14,526 nucleotides of DNA, from contig DQHR01000082.1 in NCBI GenBank assembly GCA_003531155.1, forward strand, positions 1 to 14,526, written 5' to 3'. This document shows positions 6,303 through 13,590 of this stretch, piece after piece. Below the pieces are notes generated by a model. It did not search any database. It saw only the letters and a list, made by a program, of their open reading frames with translations, and was not told the origin of the DNA. The DNA comes from Bacteroidales bacterium (GTDB taxonomy: Bacteria > Bacteroidota > Bacteroidia > Bacteroidales > Tenuifilaceae). The number at the start of each line of letters is the position of its first letter. Positions within the stretch are counted from its first letter, which is position 1. Position numbers and translations under genes: made by a program.

Positions 6303-7136
6303 TTAAGAAGAATATGGGAAAATTTCCAATAAATCGAAATTTAAAATTTTGGCTAGTAAAAGGTATAGGTTACTATTATGCTTTTTAAACTCATTGGGTT
6401 TTTCAATAAAGTTCTCAATAGCAACAGCAAAAAATTCATTCATATTAGTTGCAGAATATTCGCGAAAAAAGGATGCTCCCTCTGGGTTTTCCTTCATAAT
6501 TTGCATCTCTTTCATTGCTTCCTTTTCAAAAGCTCTCATAGTATAGGTATCCAAAAAACTATAATCATTATTTGCAACAATATCCTGCAGTTTAAGTGCG
6601 TGAGCCATTTCGTGATATCCGAGGTTAACTCCATCTCGTGGATCACTAAAGCCCTCCATAAAACTTTTCCATGATAGAACAATGACTCCAAGCTGATTTA
6701 CTTCGCCTTGATGGTATTTTCGTGTTAGCCTAGAGAAATATTTATCGGGATAAATTATAATGGTTCTGAAATGCGAGAAGTAAACCTCTGGATAACCCAT
6801 AGTTATTTGAATTGCCGCTCCAGCAATTAACGCTTTCATCTCGGGAGTTACTTTTATTTCACCACGAGTTTTAAAGGTTTTCATATTGATAAACTTCTGA
6901 ACTCTACTCTCAAAAATGAGTTTATCATCTTCGTTTAGTTTGCTTAGTACAGGAAAGTATTTTTCAAGATAAGGCCGATACACAGGGTTTAATTTTGTTC
7001 GAAATAAGTGTCTGCCGAGTTTATTCTTTAAGAAAGCGCTGCCAGGTAAGTTATATTTGAAGTACAGCGAAATGGAATATAGCGCAAATGCAATGATGAT
7101 AATTATTTCAATAGTGTTATCTGATGATGAATTCAT
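6303..7136 (-). CDS. Membrane-anchored M90 (MtfA-type) zinc metallopeptidase
   Basis: This 277-residue protein has one N-terminal membrane helix (about residues 8-26) followed by a soluble peptidase domain. The zinc motif is HEMAH at 175-179, within NLGYHEMAHALKLQD, with the catalytic Glu176. MNEFFAVAIENF (about 232-243) supplies the probable third zinc ligand, Glu234. This layout matches the MtfA/M90 family, whose E. coli member is a peptidase linked to control of the glucose phosphotransferase system through Mlc. The E. coli protein is soluble, whereas this one is tethered to the membrane, so the target is probably different. The upstream spacer holds the terminator of the beta-barrel gene. 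The CPKC protein gene follows 39 bases downstream without a visible terminator. Confidence 0.83.
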   Translation of the reverse strand: MNSSSDNTIEIIIIIAFALYSISLYFKYNLPGSAFLKNKLGRHLFRTKLNPVYRPYLEKYFPVLSKLNEDDKLIFESRVQKFINMKTFKTRGEIKVTPEMKALIAGAAIQITMGYPEVYFSHFRTIIIYPDKYFSRLTRKYHQGEVNQLGVIVLSWKSFMEGFSDPRDGVNLGYHEMAHALKLQDIVANNDYSFLDTYTMRAFEKEAMKEMQIMKENPEGASFFREYSATNMNEFFAVAIENFIEKPNEFKKHNSNLYLLLAKILNFDLLEIFPYSS

Positions 7137-7194
7137 TTTAATGAAGTAAAAAATTGGTGTTTAACTATTTCCATGATTTTATCTAGAGTAAGAG

Positions 7195-7222
7195 TAAGAA
7201 GGCACCCTAGGGTGCCTTCTTA
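7195..7222 (-). terminator. Palindromic terminator after the beta-barrel gene (copy 1)
   Basis: A 28-bp perfect palindrome is centred between 7208 and 7209, with core GGCACCCTAGGGTGCC at 7201-7216. It starts about 20 bases after the stop codon of the beta-barrel gene on the - strand. The following T content is modest (TTCTTACTC), so termination may be weaker than at copy 2. Its central 20 bp are identical to the terminator at 7934-7957. Confidence 0.75.
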
Positions 7223-7241
7223 AAATATTCATTGATGGTTA

Positions 7242-7871
7242 TTAGTTGAAGGTGGCATTAAAAAGGATACCGAACCTACTACTATTTAATTTCTCTTCTA
7301 TTCCATCAGCTTTATTTGTAAGTTTTGTTTTGCCATAAGTTAAACTAATTCCTAAACCCCAATTTTTTGAAACCCACCATTCCTTTCCAACCTTCAGTTG
7401 CAACGAAAGACCTCTCTTTGTAGATATATTTATATCATTTTTACTATCTATAATTGTAAAATTACCAGAGCCTATTGAGCTGGAAATAAAAAAATTTGCG
7501 GGCATGAAATAGTAGGTAAAACCACCACCAATCATAGATTCCCCAATACTTAAATTGTTTGATAAAGTAGTGCTTTCTCCTCCCCCAGAAACCTTTGGTC
7601 CTGGTATTGAACTTGAAATGAGTGAAGCATGCAAGATAAAATTTTCACTTACGGCACCTCCTATTTTGAAATCAAATTGAGCACCTGTGCCAGTAAAGTC
7701 CAAAGTACCTATACCAACCATTTCATCTGTGATTTTGCCAAAAGCTGGACCTAAACCCATAGAAAGGTAAAAGCCATCGTGCTGATTATACCCTTTTTCT
7801 TGCTGATTTTCCTGAGCAATTAATGCTTGAAATGTAAAAGCAGCAAGCAGGATCAATAAAATTTTTCTCAT
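7242..7871 (-). CDS. Outer-membrane beta-barrel protein
   Basis: This 209-residue protein has a clear Sec signal peptide, MRKILLILLAAFTFQALIAQ, with cleavage most likely after Ala19. The mature part is rich in Gly, Ser, Thr and alternating hydrophobic residues. Examples are FYLSMGLGPAFGKI, FILHASLISSS, FTYYFMPANFFISSSIGSG and LGISLTYGKTKL, a pattern expected of amphipathic beta-strands in a small 8-10 strand barrel. It ends in FGILFNATFN, close to the aromatic C-terminal signal of outer-membrane proteins. No ligand or function can be assigned. It resembles the generic outer membrane beta-barrel domain proteins common in Bacteroidota. It appears to be transcribed alone, from a promoter at 7911-7918, and is bracketed by two identical-core terminators. 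Confidence 0.78.
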   Translation of the reverse strand: MRKILLILLAAFTFQALIAQENQQEKGYNQHDGFYLSMGLGPAFGKITDEMVGIGTLDFTGTGAQFDFKIGGAVSENFILHASLISSSIPGPKVSGGGESTTLSNNLSIGESMIGGGFTYYFMPANFFISSSIGSGNFTIIDSKNDINISTKRGLSLQLKVGKEWWVSKNWGLGISLTYGKTKLTNKADGIEEKLNSSRFGILFNATFN

Positions 7872-7910
7872 TGTACTAAGGTTAATTTTATTTTTTAATT
7901 CATTCTATAT

Positions 7911-7918
7911 CAAAGATA
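7911..7918 (-). promoter_or_regulatory. Promoter -7 element of the beta-barrel gene
   Basis: Read on the - strand this is TATCTTTG, a perfect match to the Bacteroidota -7 consensus TAnnTTTG, 39 bases before the ATG at 7871. The -33 region falls in the T run of the gdhA terminator, which is T-rich but has no clear TTTG at the best spacing. Confidence 0.5.
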
Positions 7919-7933
7919 GCTTTTCTCAATTAA

Positions 7934-7957
7934 AAAAGGCACCCTAGGGTGCCTTTT
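7934..7957 (-). terminator. Palindromic terminator after gdhA (copy 2)
   Basis: This 24-bp perfect palindrome has the core GGCACCCTAGGGTGCC at 7938-7953. On the - strand it lies about 20 bases after the gdhA stop and runs into TTTTTTAATT, a good terminator. The central 20 bp are identical to those of the terminator at 7195-7222. Confidence 0.88.
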
Positions 7958-7977
7958 CAATTTATAAAGAATAATTA

Positions 7978-9315
7978 TTATACTAAACCTTGATCAAGCA
8001 TTGCGTTAGCAACTTTCAAGAAACCAGCAACGTTAGCACCTTTTACGTAGTTAACGAAACCATCTTTCTCTTTACCATATTTAACGCATGATTCGTGAAT
8101 GCTCTTCATAATTTGGTGTAAACGAGCATCAACTTCTTCTCTTGTCCAGCTAAGTTTCATACCGTTTTGTGACATCTCAAGACCTGAAGTAGCAACGCCA
8201 CCTGCATTTGCAGCTTTACCAGGAGCAAATAATACTTTGTTGTGTAGTAATACTTCAACAGCTTCTGGGGTACAAGGCATGTTAGCACCTTCGGTAACAG
8301 CAATAACACCATTTTTCACTAGCATTTCAGCATCTTCTTTACCAAGCTCGTTTTGAGTTGCGCAAGGCATAGCCACGTCAACTTTAACTTCCCATGGACG
8401 TTTGCCAGCGAAGAATTTTGAACCAGCAAATTTCTTTGCATAAGGTTCAACGATATCTTGGTTCGAAGCGCGAAGTTCTAATAAGTAATCAATCTTTTCA
8501 CCGCTAATACCAGCCTCGTCAAGGATATAACCATCAGGACCAGAAATTGTAACAACTGTACCACCAAGTTCAGTTACTTTAATTGCAGCACCCCAAGCAA
8601 CGTTACCGAAACCTGAAATAGCAACTCTCTTACCTTTATAGGTGGTTCCTTTTGTTGCAAGCATTTCTTGTGCGAAATAAGTTGCACCAAAACCAGTAGC
8701 CTCAGGACGGATTAATGAACCTCCCCAGTTGATACCTTTACCAGTTAAAACGCCAGTATTCTCTTTTCTTAGTTTTCTGTACATACCGTATAGGAAGCCA
8801 ATTTCACGACCACCAACACCTATGTCACCAGCAGGAACGTCAGTATCTGGACCAATATGAGCAGCAAGTTCTAACATGAATGATTGGCAGAAACGCATAA
8901 CCTCTGCATCAGAACGACCTTTTGGGTTGAAATCGCTACCACCTTTACCGCCACCCATAGGAAGAGTGGTTAAAGAGTTTTTGAAGATTTGCTCAAAACC
9001 TAAGAACTTCAAGATTGAAAGGTTAACACTTGGGTGGAAACGAAGACCACCTTTGTATGGACCAATAGCATTGTTGAATTGAACACGGTAAGCTAGGTTA
9101 ACATGAATGTTTCCTTCATCATCCATCCAGGGCACCTTAAATGTAAAGATCCTGTCAGGCTCAACGATTCTTTCAATAATTTTTGCTGTTTCGAACTGAG
9201 GGTTTTGGTTATATACCTCCTCAATTGACTCTAACACTTCACGTACTGCTTGTAAATACTCCACTTCACCTGGGTGTTTCTTTTCAAGCTCAGTCATTAA
9301 TTTTGTAACGTTCAT
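7978..9315 (-). CDS. gdhA: Glutamate dehydrogenase, hexameric class, probably NADP-linked
   Basis: This 445-residue cytoplasmic enzyme interconverts glutamate and 2-oxoglutarate plus ammonium. Its length fits the roughly 450-residue hexameric bacterial/fungal class. The substrate site is complete: GPYKGGLRFHP (about 85-95), LPMGGGKGGSDFNPKG (118-133) with catalytic Lys124, and DVPAGDIGVGGREIG (159-173) with Asp163/164-region acid. The Rossmann motif is GFGNVAWGA (235-243). The second strand ends in TISGPDGY with no acidic residue at the usual NAD-selecting position, which favours NADP, although dual use cannot be excluded. MPCATQNEL and NAGGVATSGLEMSQN are further family signatures. The likely role is ammonium assimilation, or glutamate breakdown feeding the 2-oxoglutarate oxidoreductase encoded in the same window. 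It has its own terminator and a 173-base upstream spacer that must hold its promoter. Confidence 0.97.
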   Translation of the reverse strand: MNVTKLMTELEKKHPGEVEYLQAVREVLESIEEVYNQNPQFETAKIIERIVEPDRIFTFKVPWMDDEGNIHVNLAYRVQFNNAIGPYKGGLRFHPSVNLSILKFLGFEQIFKNSLTTLPMGGGKGGSDFNPKGRSDAEVMRFCQSFMLELAAHIGPDTDVPAGDIGVGGREIGFLYGMYRKLRKENTGVLTGKGINWGGSLIRPEATGFGATYFAQEMLATKGTTYKGKRVAISGFGNVAWGAAIKVTELGGTVVTISGPDGYILDEAGISGEKIDYLLELRASNQDIVEPYAKKFAGSKFFAGKRPWEVKVDVAMPCATQNELGKEDAEMLVKNGVIAVTEGANMPCTPEAVEVLLHNKVLFAPGKAANAGGVATSGLEMSQNGMKLSWTREEVDARLHQIMKSIHESCVKYGKEKDGFVNYVKGANVAGFLKVANAMLDQGLV

Positions 9316-9488
9316 TGCTTTAGTTTTAGTAGTAAATTACAAAAATTCTGTTTGTTATAATAAATGATGATTATCTTAAAAATTGGAAGCAAATTTTGAC
9401 CTTTTTATTTAAATTACAAAGTAAATTAGTCATATTTATTTATGATATTAAACATCTTTATTTGCGGAGGAGGTTTTGTCGTATTTGC

Positions 9489-12464
9489 TTATTCTGGTCT
9501 GAAAATCACGCCCTTATTACTCTTTCCATCTATTTGTATTGTAAGTTCTTTATCGAAGGTGATGCACCTTATATATTCTGTTTCGTAGGATGCTTTTTGT
9601 GCGTTTAGAAATGCTAAATCGTATTTACCATCGTTGATGTATGGATTAATGGTGAGGTATCCAACTCTAAAAGATGTGAGATTTTGAAAAAAGTGAGTAC
9701 CCTGACTTGGATCTACTTTAAAGTTATCGAGTCCTGATTCTACAATTACTCTCGCTTCTGATATTTGCGACCATTTAATAGGAATACCCAACCATGGATC
9801 ACTACTTCCCCAACGACCTGGCCCGACAAGGATATAGTTACGTTTAAGATCGATATACTTTTGGTTTATCATTTCAACCTCTTGTGCAATTTCTTTAGTA
9901 AGTGCAGGGTTAAACTTATCGGGCTTTACGTATACAAAATCTTTGATGTTATTTATCATTCCATGACCTAGCGCTGAACGAGAAAAGAGAAGTGCTTTTT
10001 CGCAATCAATATCGCTCCATCTGAAATCCTCTGTTTGCTCACTTTCAACGATTGGCCGAATTTGAAGAAAGTTGAATATTTTTGGGTATCCTTTGGGGGT
10101 TTCTAGGTTAACTGCAAATTCAATCTCGATGGGGTTATTCATCTCTTTTTGACCAACTTCGAGGAGAGTTTGAAGGATTTCAGCTAATGGGAATGTGTTA
10201 TGTTTTAAGATACTTGCAAAAGTTGCCAGTTTAATGCCTCCTTCGTAGTAACCATCTCTAAGGTGCTGATTGTGGTAATCATAGGTCGAAGCAATTTGTC
10301 TAAAATCACTATAATTGGAGGCTTCCTTAATATCGATTTTTAAGATATTTACCCCATCATCGATTGACGGAACAAACGTTTCAGGTCGCATATCGAGGGC
10401 GTAGAAATGCTTTTGCGTTTGCCTTAGCGCCATATCTGGCGATGAGAGTTGCAATACTTTTTTTGGGTATCGAGGAGAGAAGCGGATGCTCAAGCCTCCT
10501 TCGACGATAAGTTTACCTAATCCGTAACCAATTGTTGCAATGCCTTCGTTTGCCTTTTCGGAACCAATAGGGTAGAAGTTGATTGAACGTGCTACACCTG
10601 AGAGAGTAGGAAAGAAAAGTCCATCGCGTTGGTTTCCGCACACCTCTTGTATCACAATGCCCATTTTCTCCTCGTCAATAACATTTGAGGTTGCAGTCAT
10701 GTATGCTTTGCTTGAACGGTAGTAAACAGAAGCATAAACACTCTTTATTGCTTGGCAAATCATACTATGCATCACTTCAACATCATCAACTGGAGGAATC
10801 ATATATGTTGAGTAAATTCCTGCAAATGGCTGGTAGTGTGAATCCTCAAGTTTGCTCGAAGAGCGAATAGCCAACGACTGCTTCATTGAGCCAGCAATGG
10901 TTTTAAGGTCGAGTTTAAGTCTTTCGGGAAGTTTTGCATCAAGAAATCGTTTCAATATCTCCTCATCGGGAACGTCGGACAGAGCAATTTTGTGAAGTTT
11001 GTTCTCTTCCATAAACTCATCGAAGAACTCTGTGCTGATAACCACCGTTCTCGGAATACTGATGATAACGTCATCATACTTATCGAATAGTCTGTTTTCC
11101 TTAATAATTGTATTTATGAAAGCCAATCCCCGTGCTTTTCCCCCGATGGATTCTTCTCCAATTCTGGAGAAAACAGAGTATTCATCAAAGCTGTTTCTAT
11201 CAAACTTTGCTATTACTCCTCGTCCTTTACTTAATCGGTAAGATGAGATGGATTGAAAAATAAACTTTCGCAGTTCAGATGCTGATTTAAAATCGTGAAT
11301 TGTAAGTGGTTTAAAAAGCTGAGCTATTGAAAAAAGCGCTCTTGCATTTAGCCATTTTGAGATATGGTTTTGGCTTGTATGGTAATTGAACGAATCATCT
11401 GGAACCTCAAGAATTTGTTGTTGTAAATGCTGTAAGTCAGTGGCTCTACAAATTTCCTTTAGCGTTTTGGGATCGCGAAAAACAAAATCGCCAAAACCGA
11501 AATGGCTAATTATATAGTCGCGTAGCTCTATATTAAGGGTTTTAGAGTTTTTGCTTATAAACCCAACACCAAGTTCATCGGCATATACTTTATTAGTGAT
11601 ATCAGATGATTGAAGTAGGAATGGCATGTACGGATCCTCACTACGAACAACTTTGCAGAGCTGAATTCCTGCTCTCGTTTCTTTATCACGCTTATTATCT
11701 ATTTTATAACTTACATCTGATATGAAACCCAAAATATTTGCTTTATACTTCTCATACAAATCGATAGCTTCCTGATAGTTTTTTGCCAAAAGTATTTTAG
11801 GGCGACCACGAAGTCTTAACATCCTTTGATGTTCATTAAGAGCTTCTTTCATGAAGCTTCGTGATTGTCTAAAAATAATTTTATAAATATTGGGAAGGAA
11901 GACTGAGTAGTACCTCACTGAGTCCTCAACCAGTATTATCGCCTGTACTCCAATTTGCTGAATATCATATTCAGCATTCATTTTATCTTCAATCAGTTTA
12001 ATAATTGCAAGCAGAATATCGGCGTTTCCTAGCCAGCAAAAAACGTAATCGACAGCACTTAAATCTTCTTTCTGCAATCTTAACGAGACATCTCGGGAAT
12101 AAGGTGTAAGCACAACAATGGGAATATCTGAATACCTTGTTTTAAGCAATCTGGCTAAATTGAAGGCATCCATATCGCTGATATTCAACATTGTGATGAT
12201 GAGATCAATTTTTTCTTCCTGCAATATTGTTAAAACCTCACGTGCAGAGTGTGCTTGGATGAAAATTGGAGGATACCTTAAGCTAAGCGAAACGTATTCG
12301 TTAAAAATCTGTTCATCTATTCGTCCATCCTCTTCTAGCATAAAGGCATCATAGCTGCTACAGATAAGCAAAACCTTATGTATTCGCTTTTGCATCAGCT
12401 GCTCAAAGGAGGTATCGCTAAAATCGAGATTTATATTATTAAGGTATGATTGAGAGTAAGGCAT
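9489..12464 (-). CDS. Receiver-receiver-PPDK_N (ATP-grasp) protein, PEP-synthase-like but incomplete
   Basis: This large soluble protein (991 residues from the ATG at 12464) has four parts. Residues about 28-152 resemble a response-regulator receiver, but the phospho-acceptor position holds Met (DLIITM, about 92) and the acidic pocket is SS, so it looks inactive. Residues about 177-320 form a second receiver with a plausible full set: Glu-Asp 180-181, Asp250 in FISDVSY, Ser286/287 and Lys305. Residues about 432-805 are the PPDK_N/PEP-synthase nucleotide-binding domain, with GGKARGL (441-447), AIRSSSKLED (532-541), FAGIYSTY and the closing LQIRPI. Residues 806-991 are an extension with GPGRWGSSDPWLGIP (881-895) and PSQGTHFFQN (919-928). 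The phospho-His swivel (TGGxTSHAA) and the PEP/pyruvate barrel are absent, so it should not be a working PEP synthase. An in-frame ATG at 12533 is rejected because it lies inside the korB terminator. The actual reaction is unknown. Confidence 0.8.
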   Translation of the reverse strand: MPYSQSYLNNINLDFSDTSFEQLMQKRIHKVLLICSSYDAFMLEEDGRIDEQIFNEYVSLSLRYPPIFIQAHSAREVLTILQEEKIDLIITMLNISDMDAFNLARLLKTRYSDIPIVVLTPYSRDVSLRLQKEDLSAVDYVFCWLGNADILLAIIKLIEDKMNAEYDIQQIGVQAIILVEDSVRYYSVFLPNIYKIIFRQSRSFMKEALNEHQRMLRLRGRPKILLAKNYQEAIDLYEKYKANILGFISDVSYKIDNKRDKETRAGIQLCKVVRSEDPYMPFLLQSSDITNKVYADELGVGFISKNSKTLNIELRDYIISHFGFGDFVFRDPKTLKEICRATDLQHLQQQILEVPDDSFNYHTSQNHISKWLNARALFSIAQLFKPLTIHDFKSASELRKFIFQSISSYRLSKGRGVIAKFDRNSFDEYSVFSRIGEESIGGKARGLAFINTIIKENRLFDKYDDVIISIPRTVVISTEFFDEFMEENKLHKIALSDVPDEEILKRFLDAKLPERLKLDLKTIAGSMKQSLAIRSSSKLEDSHYQPFAGIYSTYMIPPVDDVEVMHSMICQAIKSVYASVYYRSSKAYMTATSNVIDEEKMGIVIQEVCGNQRDGLFFPTLSGVARSINFYPIGSEKANEGIATIGYGLGKLIVEGGLSIRFSPRYPKKVLQLSSPDMALRQTQKHFYALDMRPETFVPSIDDGVNILKIDIKEASNYSDFRQIASTYDYHNQHLRDGYYEGGIKLATFASILKHNTFPLAEILQTLLEVGQKEMNNPIEIEFAVNLETPKGYPKIFNFLQIRPIVESEQTEDFRWSDIDCEKALLFSRSALGHGMINNIKDFVYVKPDKFNPALTKEIAQEVEMINQKYIDLKRNYILVGPGRWGSSDPWLGIPIKWSQISEARVIVESGLDNFKVDPSQGTHFFQNLTSFRVGYLTINPYINDGKYDLAFLNAQKASYETEYIRCITFDKELTIQIDGKSNKGVIFRPE

Positions 12465-12484
12465 TACTGAATATTTTAGGAAGT

Positions 12485-12492
12485 TTAAAGAT
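12485..12492 (-). promoter_or_regulatory. Possible -7 element for the receiver-PPDK_N gene
   Basis: On the - strand this reads TATCTTTA, one mismatch from TAnnTTTG, 20 bases before the proposed ATG. A TTTG lies 15 bases upstream, shorter than the usual spacing. The support is weak. Confidence 0.3.
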
Positions 12493-12512
12493 AAACGTTT
12501 TGTAAATACAAA

Positions 12513-12542
12513 AAAAGAGACGTGATTGTTCACGCCTCTTTT
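12513..12542 (-). terminator. Terminator of the korAB operon
   Basis: AAAAGAGGCGTGA pairs with TCACGTCTCTTTT on the - strand (one mismatch) around a 4-base loop, followed by a T run. It lies 20 bases after the korB stop codon. It separates korAB from the receiver-PPDK_N gene and argues against a longer N terminus for the latter. Confidence 0.85.
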
Positions 12543-12562
12543 GCTTCTATTCGTTTAAAATA

Positions 12563-13588
12563 TTACACATCCCATGTTTCACCGCTATTCAATAAATCGT
12601 CAACCGATTTAATTTTTGCGGTTTTCATCACCTCAAGAACCTGATCGCGAACATTATCATCGTAAGTTGATTCCTTTACGTTACGGATAACGCCAAGAGC
12701 AACTGGGTAATCAGGGTAGGCCATGTTGGCAAGCATCATGTGTACGCCTGGGTTTGCCTCGTAAGCATCGTGAGTAAGAATATCATCGATTGTGAAACCA
12801 CCTTGACCAATTGTTACAACCTTTAGGCTTAGTCCACTTAGGATAAGACCTTTATCACGATTTTTACCAAAGATCATCTTTTCACCATGATGAAGAGTGA
12901 TAACTCTATCATCGCGATTTTCTTTATCGGTAATTGCTCCGTGGGTTCTATCGTTATATATAACGCAGTTTTGTAAAATCTCAACAACAGAGGTTCCATC
13001 GTGCTTTGCTGCTTCAACCATGATTTCTGATGTTAGTTTAACATCAACATCTAGTGAGCGAGCAAAGAATTTTCCCTGAGCACCGATAACCAATTCACCT
13101 GGACGGAAAGGATGTTCAACTGTTCCAAAGGGAGAAGTTTTGGTAATCGCTCCTAACTTTGAGGTAGGAGAGTACTGGCCTTTTGTAAGACCGTAAATCT
13201 CATTATTGAAAAGTAGGATGTTAATATCGATGTTACGACGAACTGCATGAATAAAGTGGTTACCGCCGATTGCAAGCGCATCACCATCGCCAGTGATTTG
13301 CCATACACTAAGTGTTGGGTTTGCACACTTAATACCAGTGGCAATTGCCGAAGCACGACCATGTATACCATGAAAACCAAAGGTGTTTACGTAATATGGG
13401 AAACGGCTTGAGCAACCAATCCCCGATACGAATACGTAACGTTCAATGTCGTAATTTAGAACATGAGAAACCTCTGGAAGAGCTTTTTGTACAGCATTTA
13501 GAATGAAGTGGTCGCCACAACCGGGACACCATCTAACCTCTTGATCGCTCTTAAAATCCTGTGGAGTATATTTAAAATTTTCTGCCAT
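12563..13588 (-). CDS. korB: 2-oxoacid (2-oxoglutarate):ferredoxin oxidoreductase, beta subunit
   Basis: This 341-residue subunit binds thiamine diphosphate and, in this family, a [4Fe-4S] cluster. The likely cluster ligands are all present: Cys21 and Cys24 in RWCPGCGDHF, Cys59 in GIGCSSR and Cys208 in LQNCVIYND. The TPP signature is GDGDALAIGGNHF (100-112) followed by NNEIYGLTKGQYSPTS (128-143). KGQYSPTS is characteristic of the 2-oxoglutarate/2-oxoacid branch rather than pyruvate oxidoreductase. The reaction is 2-oxoglutarate + CoA + oxidised ferredoxin to succinyl-CoA + CO2 + reduced ferredoxin, or the reverse carboxylation. The start at 13588 lies two bases after the korA stop and is preceded by GGAGGG inside the end of korA, which indicates translational coupling. 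The operon ends at a terminator 20 bases downstream. Confidence 0.93.
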   Translation of the reverse strand: MAENFKYTPQDFKSDQEVRWCPGCGDHFILNAVQKALPEVSHVLNYDIERYVFVSGIGCSSRFPYYVNTFGFHGIHGRASAIATGIKCANPTLSVWQITGDGDALAIGGNHFIHAVRRNIDINILLFNNEIYGLTKGQYSPTSKLGAITKTSPFGTVEHPFRPGELVIGAQGKFFARSLDVDVKLTSEIMVEAAKHDGTSVVEILQNCVIYNDRTHGAITDKENRDDRVITLHHGEKMIFGKNRDKGLILSGLSLKVVTIGQGGFTIDDILTHDAYEANPGVHMMLANMAYPDYPVALGVIRNVKESTYDDNVRDQVLEVMKTAKIKSVDDLLNSGETWDV

Positions 13589-13590
13589 GA

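Noticed and set aside
6378..6674. 98-codon open frame on the + strand across the M90 peptidase gene
   Set aside because: It is antisense to the gene that carries the HEMAH motif and encodes no recognisable domain.
9396..9608. 70-codon open frame on the + strand at the 3' end of the receiver-PPDK_N gene
   Set aside because: It overlaps a conserved coding region in antisense, and its composition is that of translated AT-rich spacer.
9489..12464. Annotation as phosphoenolpyruvate synthase or pyruvate phosphate dikinase
   Set aside because: Only the nucleotide-binding half is present. The phospho-histidine and PEP/pyruvate domains are missing.
12465..12533. N-terminal extension of the receiver-PPDK_N protein from ATG 12533
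   Set aside because: It would run through the korB terminator hairpin, and the added residues look like translated spacer.
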